DNA of 48,228 nt from assembly GCF_016405965.1 (NCBI RefSeq), contig NZ_JAEFCD010000035.1, positions 1 to 48,228 of the forward strand, given 5' to 3'. Below the pieces are notes generated by a model. The model was not told where the DNA came from. It did no database searches and saw only the letters and a list, made by a program, of their open reading frames with translations. The position numbers and the translations under genes were made by a program. The stretch's first letter is position 1. Each line of letters opens with the position of its first letter. The stretch comes from Alteromonas sp. IB21 (lineage in GTDB: Bacteria; Pseudomonadota; Gammaproteobacteria; Enterobacterales; Alteromonadaceae). This document shows positions 1-8,240 of this stretch, in pieces.

Positions 1-50
1 GCGGGTTTTGATCCCGCCATTCATAGGTTCGAGTCCTGTTACCCCAGCCA
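1..50 (+). tRNA. tRNA-Gln(UUG), 3' part only
   Basis: The window opens inside a tRNA. The anticodon stem GCGGG/CCCGC encloses the loop TTTTGAT, giving anticodon TTG (Gln). The T arm ATAGG-TTCGAGT-CCTGT follows, then the acceptor 3' strand TACCCCA, discriminator G and an encoded CCA. The acceptor strand matches the known gammaproteobacterial tRNA-Gln end. The 5' acceptor and D arms lie outside the window. Confidence 0.93.
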
Positions 51-61
51 TATTCATGAAG

Positions 62-88
62 AAGCTGCTCAAACGAGCGGCTTTTTTG
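62..88 (+). terminator. Rho-independent terminator after tRNA-Gln
   Basis: The arms AAGCTGCTC and GAGCGGCTT pair over nine positions with one G-T wobble, around a 4-base loop (AAAC). The 3' arm runs directly into TTTTTT. It starts 12 bases after the tRNA CCA and so probably ends the tRNA transcript. Confidence 0.85.
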
Positions 89-370
89 TTTGTATTTGTC
101 TTTTCGTTATCAAGCTCCTTCGTCCTCTCCTTCAAATGAATAAATTTGCTATAAGAGAGCATAAAACGTCATAGTTTCAGGACGTTTTCATTGTCCAATC
201 CTTTAATTGTCATGCTAGTATTGTGTCTTTATCGATATAGCTCGGCATACTCAACGTTTTATCAAACTCCGTTTTGCATAAACTATACGTTCGTTCTGAC
301 AACACACCTGTCATGTTCAGTACATCTTTGCACGTCGAGCCACTATTAAAACAATAACGAAGGAAAGTGC
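89..370. other. Intergenic region before the symporter gene
   Basis: No credible gene is seen. An inverted repeat AAAACGTC (163-170) / GACGTTTT (181-188) with a 10-base loop could form a hairpin, but no U-tract follows it. The symporter promoter should lie here; no clear -35/-10 pair stands out. Confidence 0.4.
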
Positions 371-1777
371 GTGATAAACGAATTCGTTTCATTAGTTAAT
401 AATATTCTATGGGGTGATGGCCAGGTACTTATCATCATGCTGCTTGCATGTGGTATTTGGTTTACCGTAAAACTTGGCGGCGTTCAGCTCAGGCACTTCG
501 GCCATATGTTTAGCTTGCTAAAGGGCAGCACGACAGCGAGTAAAGATGGCATTAGTTCTTTTCAAGCCTTATGTACCAGCTTATCTGCTCGTGTAGGCAC
601 AGGAAACTTAGCAGGTGTTGCAGTAGCTATATCGTTAGGCGGCTCTGGTGCTATCTTTTGGATGTGGATGATTGCCCTTTTAGGCATGGCAACAGGCTTT
701 GCAGAGAGCGTATTAGGCCAGCTATACAAAGTGCGTGACGAAAACGGCGAGTTTCGTGGTGGCCCAGCCTACTATATCAAACAAGGTCTTAACAAAACCT
801 GGCTAGCTGTAGCGTTTTCGCTGTGCTTGTTTTTTGGTTACGGTTTTGTATTTAGTGCCGTTCAAGCTAATACCATTACCGATGCATTAAATAATGCTTA
901 CTCCTTTCCCAGTGAATATGTAGGTTTAGCCATTATTGCACTCGCTGCTTTGATTGTTGTTGGCGGCCTTAAAAGTATCGCCCGCTTTGCGGAATTTGTT
1001 GTGCCATTTATGGGAATAGGCTACGTGCTTGTGGCATTAGCTATTACCTTTATCAATATTTCAGAACTGCCCGCCATGCTGCTTGATATCGTGAAGTCGG
1101 CATTTGGTCTACAGGAAGCTGGCGCTGGCGCGTTAGGTGCAGCTATTAAAAACGGTATCCAGCGTGGACTTTACTCAAACGAAGCGGGAAGCGGCTCAGT
1201 ACCTCACGCAGCGGCAAGTGCGGTGCCAAACCCTAACCACCCGGTATCACAAGGCTACATTCAAATGCTGGGCGTTTTCTTAGATACACTCGTGCTGTGT
1301 ACGTCTACTGCCTTTATCATTCTACTTGCTGGCGGTTCAAGCTCTGATCAAATGGAAGGAATTCGCCTAACACAAGATGCCATGAGCAGTCATTTGGGTG
1401 AAGGCGGTACTGACTTCGTAGCTGCTGCAATTAGCTTGTTCGCTTTCACTTCAGTAGTCGCAAACTACGCCTATGGCGAGAGTAACCTGCACATGTTTAA
1501 GCTAGATAACAAAATAGGCCGTGCGGCTTATACCATAGGTTATTTAGGTATGATTTATTGGGGCGCTCAGGCAGCACTTCCTCAAGTATGGGCAATGGCC
1601 GATATGGCGTTAGGTTTAATGACCGTTATTAATATCATCGCTATTGTATGGATGACGCCGACCATTGTGTCTATTAGCAAAGACTACTTTAAGAAAAAAG
1701 ACAGTGGCCAAAAAGTAGAATACAAAGTTGGCGATTGTGAAATCCAAGGGAAGTCTGAAGATGGCGTGTGGGATTAA
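371..1777 (+). CDS. AGCS-family sodium:alanine/glycine symporter
   Basis: An inner-membrane transporter of 468 residues, the usual size for the alanine or glycine:cation symporter (AGCS) family, which imports small neutral amino acids with Na+. Family hallmarks are visible: the segment SSFQALCTSLSARVGTGNLA near residues 58-77, the GGPAYYI motif, and GLYSNEAGSGSVPHA in the middle. About ten hydrophobic helices span the protein. The start is GTG at 371, with AGGA at 361-364 six bases upstream. The gene stands alone between the tRNA and an inverted-repeat terminator. Substrate (alanine versus glycine) cannot be decided from sequence alone. Confidence 0.93.
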   Translation: MINEFVSLVNNILWGDGQVLIIMLLACGIWFTVKLGGVQLRHFGHMFSLLKGSTTASKDGISSFQALCTSLSARVGTGNLAGVAVAISLGGSGAIFWMWMIALLGMATGFAESVLGQLYKVRDENGEFRGGPAYYIKQGLNKTWLAVAFSLCLFFGYGFVFSAVQANTITDALNNAYSFPSEYVGLAIIALAALIVVGGLKSIARFAEFVVPFMGIGYVLVALAITFINISELPAMLLDIVKSAFGLQEAGAGALGAAIKNGIQRGLYSNEAGSGSVPHAAASAVPNPNHPVSQGYIQMLGVFLDTLVLCTSTAFIILLAGGSSSDQMEGIRLTQDAMSSHLGEGGTDFVAAAISLFAFTSVVANYAYGESNLHMFKLDNKIGRAAYTIGYLGMIYWGAQAALPQVWAMADMALGLMTVINIIAIVWMTPTIVSISKDYFKKKDSGQKVEYKVGDCEIQGKSEDGVWD

Positions 1778-1824
1778 CTCCACATCTCCATTGGGTAAAC
1801 AATGTCCACGTTAATGAGTACAAG

Positions 1825-1856
1825 AAGGGCTAACCTAAAGTTAGCCTTTCTTATTT
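1825..1856 (+). terminator. Rho-independent terminator after symporter gene
   Basis: The arms AAGGGCTAAC (1825-1834) and GTTAGCCTTT (1840-1849) form a 10-bp stem with one G-T wobble and a 5-base loop, followed by TTTCTTATTT. Confidence 0.8.
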
Positions 1857-1933
1857 CAAGCGTCTTGCCGTACAACGCACTGAGATAGAAGCTTTGAGCA
1901 CTGGGCTGTCTATTTCTATCAACCCACGCTAAA

Positions 1934-2590
1934 TTACAACGCCACTGGCAAATGCCCGGTCTTTACCCATATCACTGTCTCTTCGTCAACGTAAGGATGA
2001 TGCTGGCTCATATGCGGGCTTCGAATCCATGTACCTTTGGGGTATTCGCCATGTTCATCTTTAAACGTACCTGATAGTACAAAAATCTCTTCGCCACCGA
2101 AGTGTTTATGGGGTTTAAATACTTCGCCCCTTGGCCACTTAACAAGCGCTACGTGCTCGTGTTCAAAGTTATGTAACGGCATCACCTGCAAACCACCCTG
2201 CCCTTGTAGCCATCCTACAGTGTTCGTGTTTACCCTAACCTCAGCCAAATCTCGCTTATCGAACTGATTCAGTTTGACCAGGATTACACAACCTTCTTTA
2301 CTAAACGGGCTGTGTTTACTGCCTGGAGGATTACGCAGGTACGTCCCTGCCGGATAATCACCGTGCTCGTCGGAAAAAACGCCTTCAAGCACAAAGATTT
2401 CTTCACCGTAAGGGTGGCCGTGCTCTTTGAAGCTAGCGCCCGGCTCGTACCTCACAACGCTAGTCGTGTGTCCAGACTCTTTCGCTTCACGCTCAAGAGG
2501 CTTACGCCAAACCGTACTTGACGGCGACGCCTGCCATGGCTCACTTTGTGTTTCAATAGCGAGTCGTATGTCAAAATTCATGTTTAGCAT
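1934..2590 (-). CDS. Two-domain cupin protein (ChrR-like cupin)
   Basis: A predicted cytoplasmic protein of 218 residues with two tandem cupin folds. Each half carries a metal-binding style motif: GASFKEHGHPYGEEIFVLEG in the first and EVFKPHKHFGGEEIFVLSG in the second. This matches the ChrR-type cupin family, some members of which bind Zn and act as anti-sigma factors or as dioxygenase-like enzymes. There is no N-terminal anti-sigma (ASD) domain, so an enzymatic or sensor role is more likely than sigma binding. ATG at 2590 has AAGG seven bases upstream. It lies 29 bases downstream of the SDR gene on the same strand, so the two probably form an operon. Confidence 0.85.
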   Translation of the reverse strand: MLNMNFDIRLAIETQSEPWQASPSSTVWRKPLEREAKESGHTTSVVRYEPGASFKEHGHPYGEEIFVLEGVFSDEHGDYPAGTYLRNPPGSKHSPFSKEGCVILVKLNQFDKRDLAEVRVNTNTVGWLQGQGGLQVMPLHNFEHEHVALVKWPRGEVFKPHKHFGGEEIFVLSGTFKDEHGEYPKGTWIRSPHMSQHHPYVDEETVIWVKTGHLPVAL

Positions 2591-2619
2591 AAGCTACCTT
2601 CTCGTTTAGATTACTTTAC

Positions 2620-3402
2620 TTAGTTTCTACCAGCCATAACGCCGCCATCAACATCGATGATGGCACCTGTCGTCCAACTTGCCTGATCAGACAGAAGAAA
2701 AGCAATACTGCTGGCAACATCTTCTGGTAAACCTATACGCCCAATTGGATGAAATGCATCAAAAGAAGCGAGTACTTCATCCGTTTCATTTTCTGGAATG
2801 AAGGCATTGTAAATGGGTGTTTTTACCACCGCTGGCGAAACAGCGTTAACTCGAATATTATGGTCAGCGAGCTCCATAGCAAGGTGTTGCGTCATCGCAT
2901 GTAAACCTGCTTTTGCCATTGAGTACGCGGAAGATGGCGTAGCTTTAACCGCTTGCTTTGCCCACATAGAACCCACATTAACAATATTACCGCCACCCGC
3001 ATTTTGCATAGCAATAGCCACCGCTTGCGTAATGAAAAACACGCTTTTATTAAGCGTATGGTATTGATCATAGTCACTTAGCGTATGTTGCGTAAAGGCC
3101 GTAGGATTAAAATAGCCAGCCGCATTAACCAAATACTGATACGGTGTGGCTTGCGCTTTTACGTGCGCAATTAACGCTTCCACATCGCTATCTTTATATA
3201 AATCAGCGCTCAATGAATCAACGAGCACTCGACTATCTTTGGCTGCGTCTTTAAGCGTTGCTATTGCACGCTGCAATTTGTCAGTATTTTTACCCACTAT
3301 GGTCACACTCACGCCGCTGCTAACTAAGCTGACAGCCGTTGCTAAACCGATACCACTAGAACCACCTACAATTAAAGCTTTACCACTGAATGAAAACATC
3401 AT
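2620..3402 (-). CDS. SDR-family NAD(P)-dependent oxidoreductase
   Basis: A classical short-chain dehydrogenase/reductase of 260 residues. The Rossmann glycine motif GGSSGIG is at residues 13-19, NAAG at 93-96, the catalytic Ser in VGS at 145, and the YSMAK motif gives Tyr160 and Lys164. The C-terminal GAIIDVDGG is also typical. The substrate is unknown. Two adjacent ATGs (3402 and 3399) are possible; AAGGA lies about eight bases before the first. It is the first gene of an operon with the cupin and is divergent from the HxlR regulator, a frequent arrangement in which the regulator controls the oxidoreductase in response to a reactive or toxic compound. Confidence 0.93.
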   Translation of the reverse strand: MMFSFSGKALIVGGSSGIGLATAVSLVSSGVSVTIVGKNTDKLQRAIATLKDAAKDSRVLVDSLSADLYKDSDVEALIAHVKAQATPYQYLVNAAGYFNPTAFTQHTLSDYDQYHTLNKSVFFITQAVAIAMQNAGGGNIVNVGSMWAKQAVKATPSSAYSMAKAGLHAMTQHLAMELADHNIRVNAVSPAVVKTPIYNAFIPENETDEVLASFDAFHPIGRIGLPEDVASSIAFLLSDQASWTTGAIIDVDGGVMAGRN

Positions 3403-3437
3403 AATAACTGTCCTTCAATTTGAAATTTCGTGGTAAC

Positions 3438-3475
3438 CTTACTCGTCAGGTAAGCCAATGAATAGTAAGTATAAT
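3438..3475 (+). promoter_or_regulatory. Divergent promoter/operator region, HxlR-SDR
   Basis: An inverted repeat CTTAC-N7-GTAAG (3438-3454) sits just upstream of a TATAAT hexamer (3470-3475), which lies 33 bases before the regulator start. GGTAC is repeated further downstream. The placement suits a binding site for the HxlR-type protein, but this is an inference from geometry. Confidence 0.35.
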
Positions 3476-3507
3476 TTGGTAAGGTAGGTACTTTTTGGTA
3501 CATCTTT

Positions 3508-3855
3508 ATGAATACTAAAGAAAAACAAATTGAAAGAAAGTTGCCGCCACAAGATAGCGCGCGCATGGTCGAAACCATTTACGGCTGTAAATGGTCGCTT
3601 ACGGTGTATCAATTGTTGGCTAATGGCGTTAATCGGCCTGGGGAAATGGTACGCTCTGTTGAAGGGTTAAGTACCAAAGTGCTCAATCAGTGTCTAAAAC
3701 GCAATGTGGATTTTGGCATTCTAAAAAAACAGGTCTATCACGAGTTACCGCCAAGAGTGGAATATGAAGTTACGCCTTTTGGCGAACGTTTTCTTTCAGT
3801 GCTAGAACAGATTGAGGCCTTACAAGAAGACCTCATAAGTACTGCCGAGAATTAA
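3508..3855 (+). CDS. HxlR-family winged-helix transcriptional regulator
   Basis: A 115-residue one-domain regulator. The HxlR pattern is complete: a KW motif at the first helix (YGCKWSLTVYQLL), a recognition region GLSTKVLNQCLKRNVDFGIL, then the wing HELPPRVEYEVTPFGERFL. HxlR proteins are MarR-like dimers that often respond to aldehydes, quinones or oxidants and control the gene next to them. The single Cys in YGCKW sits where several redox-sensing members (for example HypR and QorR) keep a reactive Cys, so redox sensing is possible. It is divergent from the SDR-cupin operon, its likely target. No strong Shine-Dalgarno precedes ATG 3508. Confidence 0.88.
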   Translation: MNTKEKQIERKLPPQDSARMVETIYGCKWSLTVYQLLANGVNRPGEMVRSVEGLSTKVLNQCLKRNVDFGILKKQVYHELPPRVEYEVTPFGERFLSVLEQIEALQEDLISTAEN

Positions 3856-3882
3856 CAGTCTTTGCCTATTGTCACGTCGTTA

Positions 3883-4500
3883 TTATGGTCGAAGCATTTC
3901 AAAGTAATCTGCTTCACTGATGGTATAGTAGTCACCAGCACCACCACCGCGCATAACTGGCTCGCCTTTTAGTGTCCTATAAACACCGTTTTCAATCAGC
4001 AATTTGTCAATATGAACTCCCACCACTTCGCCCATAATAAACCAGCTATTTACGGCATCTCCTCGTGCACCTTTTAGCTGAACAATGTCTGACAACTTAC
4101 ATTCCATGCTAACAAGGCTCTCTTTTACGCGGGGTACTGATACTACCTTGCTGTTAACTGTTTCAAGCCCAGATATTGCAAATTCACTTTCTTCAGGTGG
4201 TAAGGGCTTGCTCGTTTTATTCATAGCGGTTGCCAGAGGCCTAGACACCAAGTTCCAGCAAAACTCACCAGTTTCTTGCACATTGACTAAGGAGTCTTTT
4301 CTTCCACCTACGCAGGAAAAGCCAATAATAGGAGGCGTATAATTAAGTGCATTAAAGAAACTGTATGGCGCCAAATTGAGCACGCCTGCTTTGGACTGCG
4401 TTGAAATCCAACCAATGGGACGCGGCGCAATGATGGCATTGAATGGATCATGGGCTAAACCGTGTCCAAGCTGGGGTTCGTAAAAGTGAAAATTAGTCAA
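3883..4500 (-). CDS. Flavin reductase-like FMN-binding protein
   Basis: A 205-residue protein of the flavin reductase-like (DIM6/NTAB) family, which binds FMN in a split-barrel fold. Diagnostic segments are NAIIAPRPIGWISTQSKAG near the N-terminus, followed by NLAPYSFFN and PPIIGFSC, then KDSLVNVQETGEFCWNLV. The start is TTG at 4500, with AAGGAG five bases upstream. It is convergent with the HxlR gene (27 bases between stops) and may share the same oxidoreductase theme, although it is transcribed separately. The physiological partner is not evident. Confidence 0.88.
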   Translation of the reverse strand: MTNFHFYEPQLGHGLAHDPFNAIIAPRPIGWISTQSKAGVLNLAPYSFFNALNYTPPIIGFSCVGGRKDSLVNVQETGEFCWNLVSRPLATAMNKTSKPLPPEESEFAISGLETVNSKVVSVPRVKESLVSMECKLSDIVQLKGARGDAVNSWFIMGEVVGVHIDKLLIENGVYRTLKGEPVMRGGGAGDYYTISEADYFEMLRP

Positions 4501-4645
4501 GAAAACTCCTTACTGATGAATGCACCGAAAAATAGGAAGCCACGTCGTCAGTTTGCGTTACTTGCAAACATATCGCATGTCGTACGTACTGTAATACTAT
4601 ACTTTACGTATATGTACGCTTATTTATTTAAATTCAAGGTGATCA

Positions 4646-4768
4646 ATGAACGCAAGAACCGTCGCATTTTCACGAACTCATCTTCAACAAGACTACGACG
4701 CTTTTATCCCTGACGATGATGTTGCACTTTTAGCGATACACCGCTGGTTAATTAACCTTAACCAGTAA
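4646..4768 (+). CDS. Possible small protein, 40 residues
   Basis: A 40-codon frame from ATG 4646 to TAA 4768, with AAGGTG (4636-4641) four bases upstream. The product begins MNARTVAFSRTHLQQ and ends WLINLNQ, with an acidic DDD in the middle. I recognise no family. It is divergent from the flavin reductase gene and ends 14 bases before a perfect hairpin. The good ribosome binding site argues for translation; the short length argues for caution. Confidence 0.4.
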   Translation: MNARTVAFSRTHLQQDYDAFIPDDDVALLAIHRWLINLNQ

Positions 4769-4779
4769 TAGCGGCAATG

Positions 4780-4809
4780 AAAAAAGGCCGATAGAAGCTA
4801 TCGGCCTTT
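4780..4809 (-). terminator. Rho-independent terminator of the TonB-dependent receptor gene
   Basis: A perfect 12-bp stem AAAGGCCGATAG / CTATCGGCCTTT with a 3-base loop. Read on the minus strand it is followed by TTTTTT (AAAAAA at 4780-4785). It begins 20 bases after the receptor stop and could also stop the small plus-strand gene. Confidence 0.88.
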
Positions 4810-4828
4810 AGCGTGTTGCGCGTGTTGT

Positions 4829-7390
4829 TTAGAAAGCGTAACTCACTCTGCCGTATACAAAACGGCCTGTGAAGCCGTAAGGCGAGAAGCCTGAGTATGA
4901 GAATAAACGAGAGAACGTAGTTACATCGTCTACCAAATCTCGGGTTGGCTCTGGGTATACATCGAATACATTGTTGGCACCTACCGATACGGTTAACCCT
5001 TCTGTCAACGCTATACGAACATCTAAGTCAGTGATCCATTCTGAAGGAAGAATTTCGTTGCGGGCTTCAATTGAAGAAGGATCTTCCACTTCACCATAGC
5101 GTGTGGTGCGAAGCGTGGTGGTGTAACGGTCGTAGTTCCATGTAACGCCCAAGTTTAACTTACTGTCTGGCGAGCTCGTTTCAAAACGACGAAGCTCAAC
5201 ATCGCTGAACAGGTTGTCTTGGTCAAAGCCCGCATTCTGCAACACCTCAGGCGCATCGATTACGCTGGTTACTTCGTTGTCGTTAAAGTTAGCACCTGCG
5301 TTAAAATTAAACGCACCGTAATCTGCTGTGTTCAATGTGTAGGTAGATACAATATCAACACCTTGTGTACGGGAATCTATGGCATTTAAGAAAAAACGCG
5401 CCTGATTAGCGCCTGTGCCTTCTAGTAGTGCTTCAATTGCATCGCCTGATAGGTTGTTAGACAGTACAATACGATCATCAATATCGATGCGATAGAAATC
5501 TACCGTTAAGTTAAAGTCAGCATTCGGTGAATAAGTAAAGCCTGCACTGAAGTTGTTAGACTCTTCAGCATCTAAACCTGGGCTACCTAGCGCTTGCGCT
5601 ACATCACTGGATGGCGCGAACGTACCAGTTTCTGTTGGTTCGCCATCAACAAAAACCGTGGCAATAGAAGTAAAGAACTGTTGCTGCAATGACGGAGCTC
5701 TGAAGCCTGTTGATACCGACGTGCGAAGTGCAAAAGCATCGCTAAGGGTTACACGGTGCGACATCTTCCAGTTAAATGTACTGCCAAAGTCAGAATAATC
5801 TTCAAAGCGCCCTGCCACAGCCACGTTCCAGTTCTCTACTACATCAGCTTCTAAATCAACGTAAAAGCTGTAGTTGTGACGGCTGTTGTCACCTGCCGAC
5901 TCTGGTGTAAAACCTGGGAACACTTGCGAGCCAGCGGCACCAAACGGGCCGTTAACGGGGTCGGTCACAGCACCGCCTGGACCGAAGGTACCTTGAATGT
6001 ACGAGTTCTCTTCACCCGCTGTAATGTCATAACCTTCGTGGCGATATTCGGCGCCCATTGCAAAGTTCATTTCGCTGTAAAACAGCCCTGTATCGACCAG
6101 ACGAGACGCGTCTGCATTGATTATAGTCGTATCGTATTCAAGGGTACCCGCGTCAAACTCAGTCTGGCTTGTTGAGCCAAGGGATGTGTTTAGCGTGTTA
6201 ACAACACCGTACTCTAGCTCGTTGCCGCCATGCGTAACTGATAGGTCGTAATTCCACACATCACCGTAGCCTTTAATTCCGGCGATAAGCGACATATCTG
6301 TAATATCGGTTTGAATAGCAGGTAAGAAACCATCTGGGTATATTTCGACAATGTTGCGCGCGTCCAGTGCACGGCGATAAAAGCCACTACCAAGAGAGTC
6401 TCGCGTGCTATAGCCTGCAGTAGTGTAAAACTCGACGCTATCGGTTAGCGCTTTACCTGCATTAATAAATAGCGCGTAGTCTTCTACTTCACCGTTGCCG
6501 TAAACGTGGTTGTAGCGATTTACTGTTAGTTCACGTGGGTCTAAATTGCCGTCAGCATCACGAGCATAGTTTTCTCGCTGGTCGTAGTCGGCACGATTTG
6601 CTTGGCCGCGGTCGCGATATTCACCAGAAACATTTATAAAGCCATCGTCTCCCCACTCAAAACCCACGTTTCCACGAAGGGTAAAGGTTTGGCCGTCGGT
6701 TACCTCTCGGTCACTTCCTTCGGTGAACGCTAGGTCGCCGTTAGCGTCGATACCAACACTTTCAAGGTTTGGCACGCCGTCCATTTTAGTGACGTTAGCA
6801 CCGTAGGTTGCCGATACTTCACCGCCTTCTGCAGCATCTTTAAGCACAATATTGATAACGCCAGCAATAGCGTCAGACCCGTACTGCGCTGCTGCACCGT
6901 CACGCAAGACCTCAATACGTTTGATTGCATTAGCTGGAATGGCGTTTAAATCTACGGCTGATGATCCGCGACCCACCGAGCCGTTTAGGTTAAGTAGCGC
7001 AGATGTGTGGCGACGCTTACCATTGACCAATACAAGAGTGTGATCGGGGGCTAAACCGCGAAGCTGAGCTGGGCGCACGTGGTCCGTACCGTCGGTAACC
7101 GAAGGCTGCGGAAAGTTAAAGCTTGGCAGCAACTGGTTAAGGATCATGTTGGTTTCCGTTAAGCCTGTCGCCTCAATAGATGAAGCGTCGATAATATCGA
7201 TAGGAACCGGAGAATCATTGACGGTACGCCCTACTCGACGTGAGCCTACAATTTGGATTTGTTCAACATCCTGCTCATCAACTGTAGTTTGTTCTTGCGC
7301 AAGTGTTGAAGTAGAAAAGTGCATTCCTGCTATTGCAGAAGCAATCAAAGAAAGCTTGAAAACAGAAGCGTTAATTTTTGCCTGTTGCAT
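4829..7390 (-). CDS. TonB-dependent outer-membrane receptor
   Basis: An 853-residue outer-membrane transporter. A signal peptide ends at STSTLAQ near residue 31. A TonB-box-like stretch (EQIQIVGSRR) and a plug domain follow (about residues 40-185), with the plug hallmarks LRGLAPDHTLVLVNGKRRH and RIEVLRDGAAAQYGSDAIAGVIN. The remainder is a 22-strand-type barrel ending in an aromatic residue (VSYAF), as needed for BAM insertion. ATG 7390 has AGGA about eight bases upstream. The substrate is not clear: no siderophore, vitamin or glycan utilisation genes are adjacent. Confidence 0.95.
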   Translation of the reverse strand: MQQAKINASVFKLSLIASAIAGMHFSTSTLAQEQTTVDEQDVEQIQIVGSRRVGRTVNDSPVPIDIIDASSIEATGLTETNMILNQLLPSFNFPQPSVTDGTDHVRPAQLRGLAPDHTLVLVNGKRRHTSALLNLNGSVGRGSSAVDLNAIPANAIKRIEVLRDGAAAQYGSDAIAGVINIVLKDAAEGGEVSATYGANVTKMDGVPNLESVGIDANGDLAFTEGSDREVTDGQTFTLRGNVGFEWGDDGFINVSGEYRDRGQANRADYDQRENYARDADGNLDPRELTVNRYNHVYGNGEVEDYALFINAGKALTDSVEFYTTAGYSTRDSLGSGFYRRALDARNIVEIYPDGFLPAIQTDITDMSLIAGIKGYGDVWNYDLSVTHGGNELEYGVVNTLNTSLGSTSQTEFDAGTLEYDTTIINADASRLVDTGLFYSEMNFAMGAEYRHEGYDITAGEENSYIQGTFGPGGAVTDPVNGPFGAAGSQVFPGFTPESAGDNSRHNYSFYVDLEADVVENWNVAVAGRFEDYSDFGSTFNWKMSHRVTLSDAFALRTSVSTGFRAPSLQQQFFTSIATVFVDGEPTETGTFAPSSDVAQALGSPGLDAEESNNFSAGFTYSPNADFNLTVDFYRIDIDDRIVLSNNLSGDAIEALLEGTGANQARFFLNAIDSRTQGVDIVSTYTLNTADYGAFNFNAGANFNDNEVTSVIDAPEVLQNAGFDQDNLFSDVELRRFETSSPDSKLNLGVTWNYDRYTTTLRTTRYGEVEDPSSIEARNEILPSEWITDLDVRIALTEGLTVSVGANNVFDVYPEPTRDLVDDVTTFSRLFSYSGFSPYGFTGRFVYGRVSYAF

Positions 7391-7685
7391 TGTGATGTTC
7401 CTGAATTTTATGTGTTTAATGCATTGAAAACTGTGCTTCTTACTCTACCGAGTAGAAAAAAGACCTACGGATACATTTTCTTTTTCTGTTGTTGGGGTAC
7501 TGCTAAACGCCGAATTGTCTGACTAGACTTATAATTATTAGAAGTGGTAAGCAAATAAGCTGTAGGTTGAGTAAATCACAAAAATATTCCACCGCACAAT
7601 ACTAAAGTTGTAATAATTTAGAAATATCGATGACAGGTGGCATTTAAGAGACAAAATATTGAACAAAGTTTTTCTGCTTTTGCAA
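7391..7685. other. AT-rich intergenic region upstream of the receptor gene
   Basis: About 295 bases with no credible coding frame on either strand. It should contain the receptor promoter. The only structure noticed is a short TACTC/GAGTA inverted repeat near 7441-7454. Confidence 0.35.
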
Positions 7686-7711
7686 TGAAAAAAGGTGGCC
7701 GTAGCCACCTT
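7686..7711 (-). terminator. Rho-independent terminator of the small-gene operon
   Basis: The stem AAGGTGGC (7692-7699) / GCCACCTT (7704-7711) has a 4-base loop and is followed on the minus strand by TTTTTT (7688-7693). It lies just after the stop of the lysine-rich small gene and supports that gene being real and transcribed leftward. Confidence 0.8.
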
Positions 7712-7729
7712 CTCAAGCATTACATAGCG

Positions 7730-7837
7730 TTATGCTTTTTTTAGCTTTTTCTTAAGCTTTTTTAGTTTGCTTTCTTGCTTAGCGATTTTTGCTTTAGCTA
7801 CTTTCATCTCTTTTTTGATTTCTTTTTTCTTAGCCAT
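7730..7837 (-). CDS. Lysine-rich 35-residue protein
   Basis: A 35-codon gene from ATG 7837 to TAA 7730, with AAGGA eight bases upstream of the start and a terminator 18 bases after the stop. About half of the residues are Lys. The product begins MAKKKEIKKEMKVAKAK and ends LKKLKKKLKKA; the Leu/Ile/Val spacing suggests one amphipathic helix or short coiled coil. It lies 48 bases downstream of the ribbon-helix-helix gene on the same strand. Such a basic helix could bind nucleic acid or act as a histone-like tail, but no function is known to me. Confidence 0.65.
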   Translation of the reverse strand: MAKKKEIKKEMKVAKAKIAKQESKLKKLKKKLKKA

Positions 7838-7885
7838 TTTTTATATCCTTAATATTTTCTGTAGTGTATTGCTGTCTGCCAGCAT

Positions 7886-8056
7886 CTATTTTTCATTGTG
7901 TTCTTCAATGAATTCACGAATAAAGCGCCTTACTTCACGAGCCGCAGACGTATCCAAAGAATCGCAAAGCGCAATAAACTGCGCTCTTTCTTCGTCATTA
8001 ATTCGAATAATCATCTGACTATTCTTTTTCTTCTTTTTGTTGTTATTTTCAGACAT
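7886..8056 (-). CDS. Small ribbon-helix-helix-like protein, 56 residues
   Basis: ATG 8056 to TAG 7886. The product has a basic, disordered start (MSENNNKKKKKNSQ), then a short beta segment MIIRINDEE followed by two helices (RAQFIALCDSLDTS and AAREVRRFIREFIEEH). This is the size and layout of an Arc/CopG/MetJ-type ribbon-helix-helix DNA-binding protein: strand, helix, turn with TS, helix. No clear Shine-Dalgarno was seen. Two adjacent 10-bp palindromes at 8101-8121 lie about 45 bases upstream of its start and are good candidates for its operator. The lysine-rich gene follows in the same direction. Confidence 0.6.
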   Translation of the reverse strand: MSENNNKKKKKNSQMIIRINDEERAQFIALCDSLDTSAAREVRRFIREFIEEHNEK

Positions 8057-8100
8057 CTCGACTGCTTTAAAAGGTAAGAAACACCAATCCGAACAATGAA

Positions 8101-8121
8101 TGTATATTCAATGTATATACA
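8101..8121. promoter_or_regulatory. Tandem palindromes, candidate RHH operator
   Basis: TGTATATTCA (8101-8110) and TGTATATACA (8112-8121) are separated by one base. The second is a perfect palindrome and the first deviates at one pair. Their 11-bp period puts both on the same DNA face, which is how ribbon-helix-helix dimers bind cooperatively. They sit between the RHH gene and the divergent 60-residue gene. Confidence 0.45.
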
Positions 8122-8240
8122 TTTCAAGGACGATAGTGAACTTTTATTGATTTTTTTCATAAAAAAGTCACATAAACGTCACACGAGTGACTTGAGTATT
8201 CGACAAAGTTTCACTGTCAACGTAACACAATGAGAAATAT

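Noticed and set aside
210..392. 60-codon frame on the minus strand near the symporter
   Set aside because: It runs into the symporter start and ribosome binding site and has no coding features.
4462..4713. 83-codon frame on the plus strand
   Set aside because: It overlaps the flavin reductase start antisense and its composition is not protein-like; the 40-codon frame with a ribosome binding site in the same area is preferred.
7767..8018. 83-codon Phe/Leu-rich frame on the plus strand
   Set aside because: It is the antisense of the lysine-rich and RHH-like genes; Lys codons read backwards give Phe/Leu.
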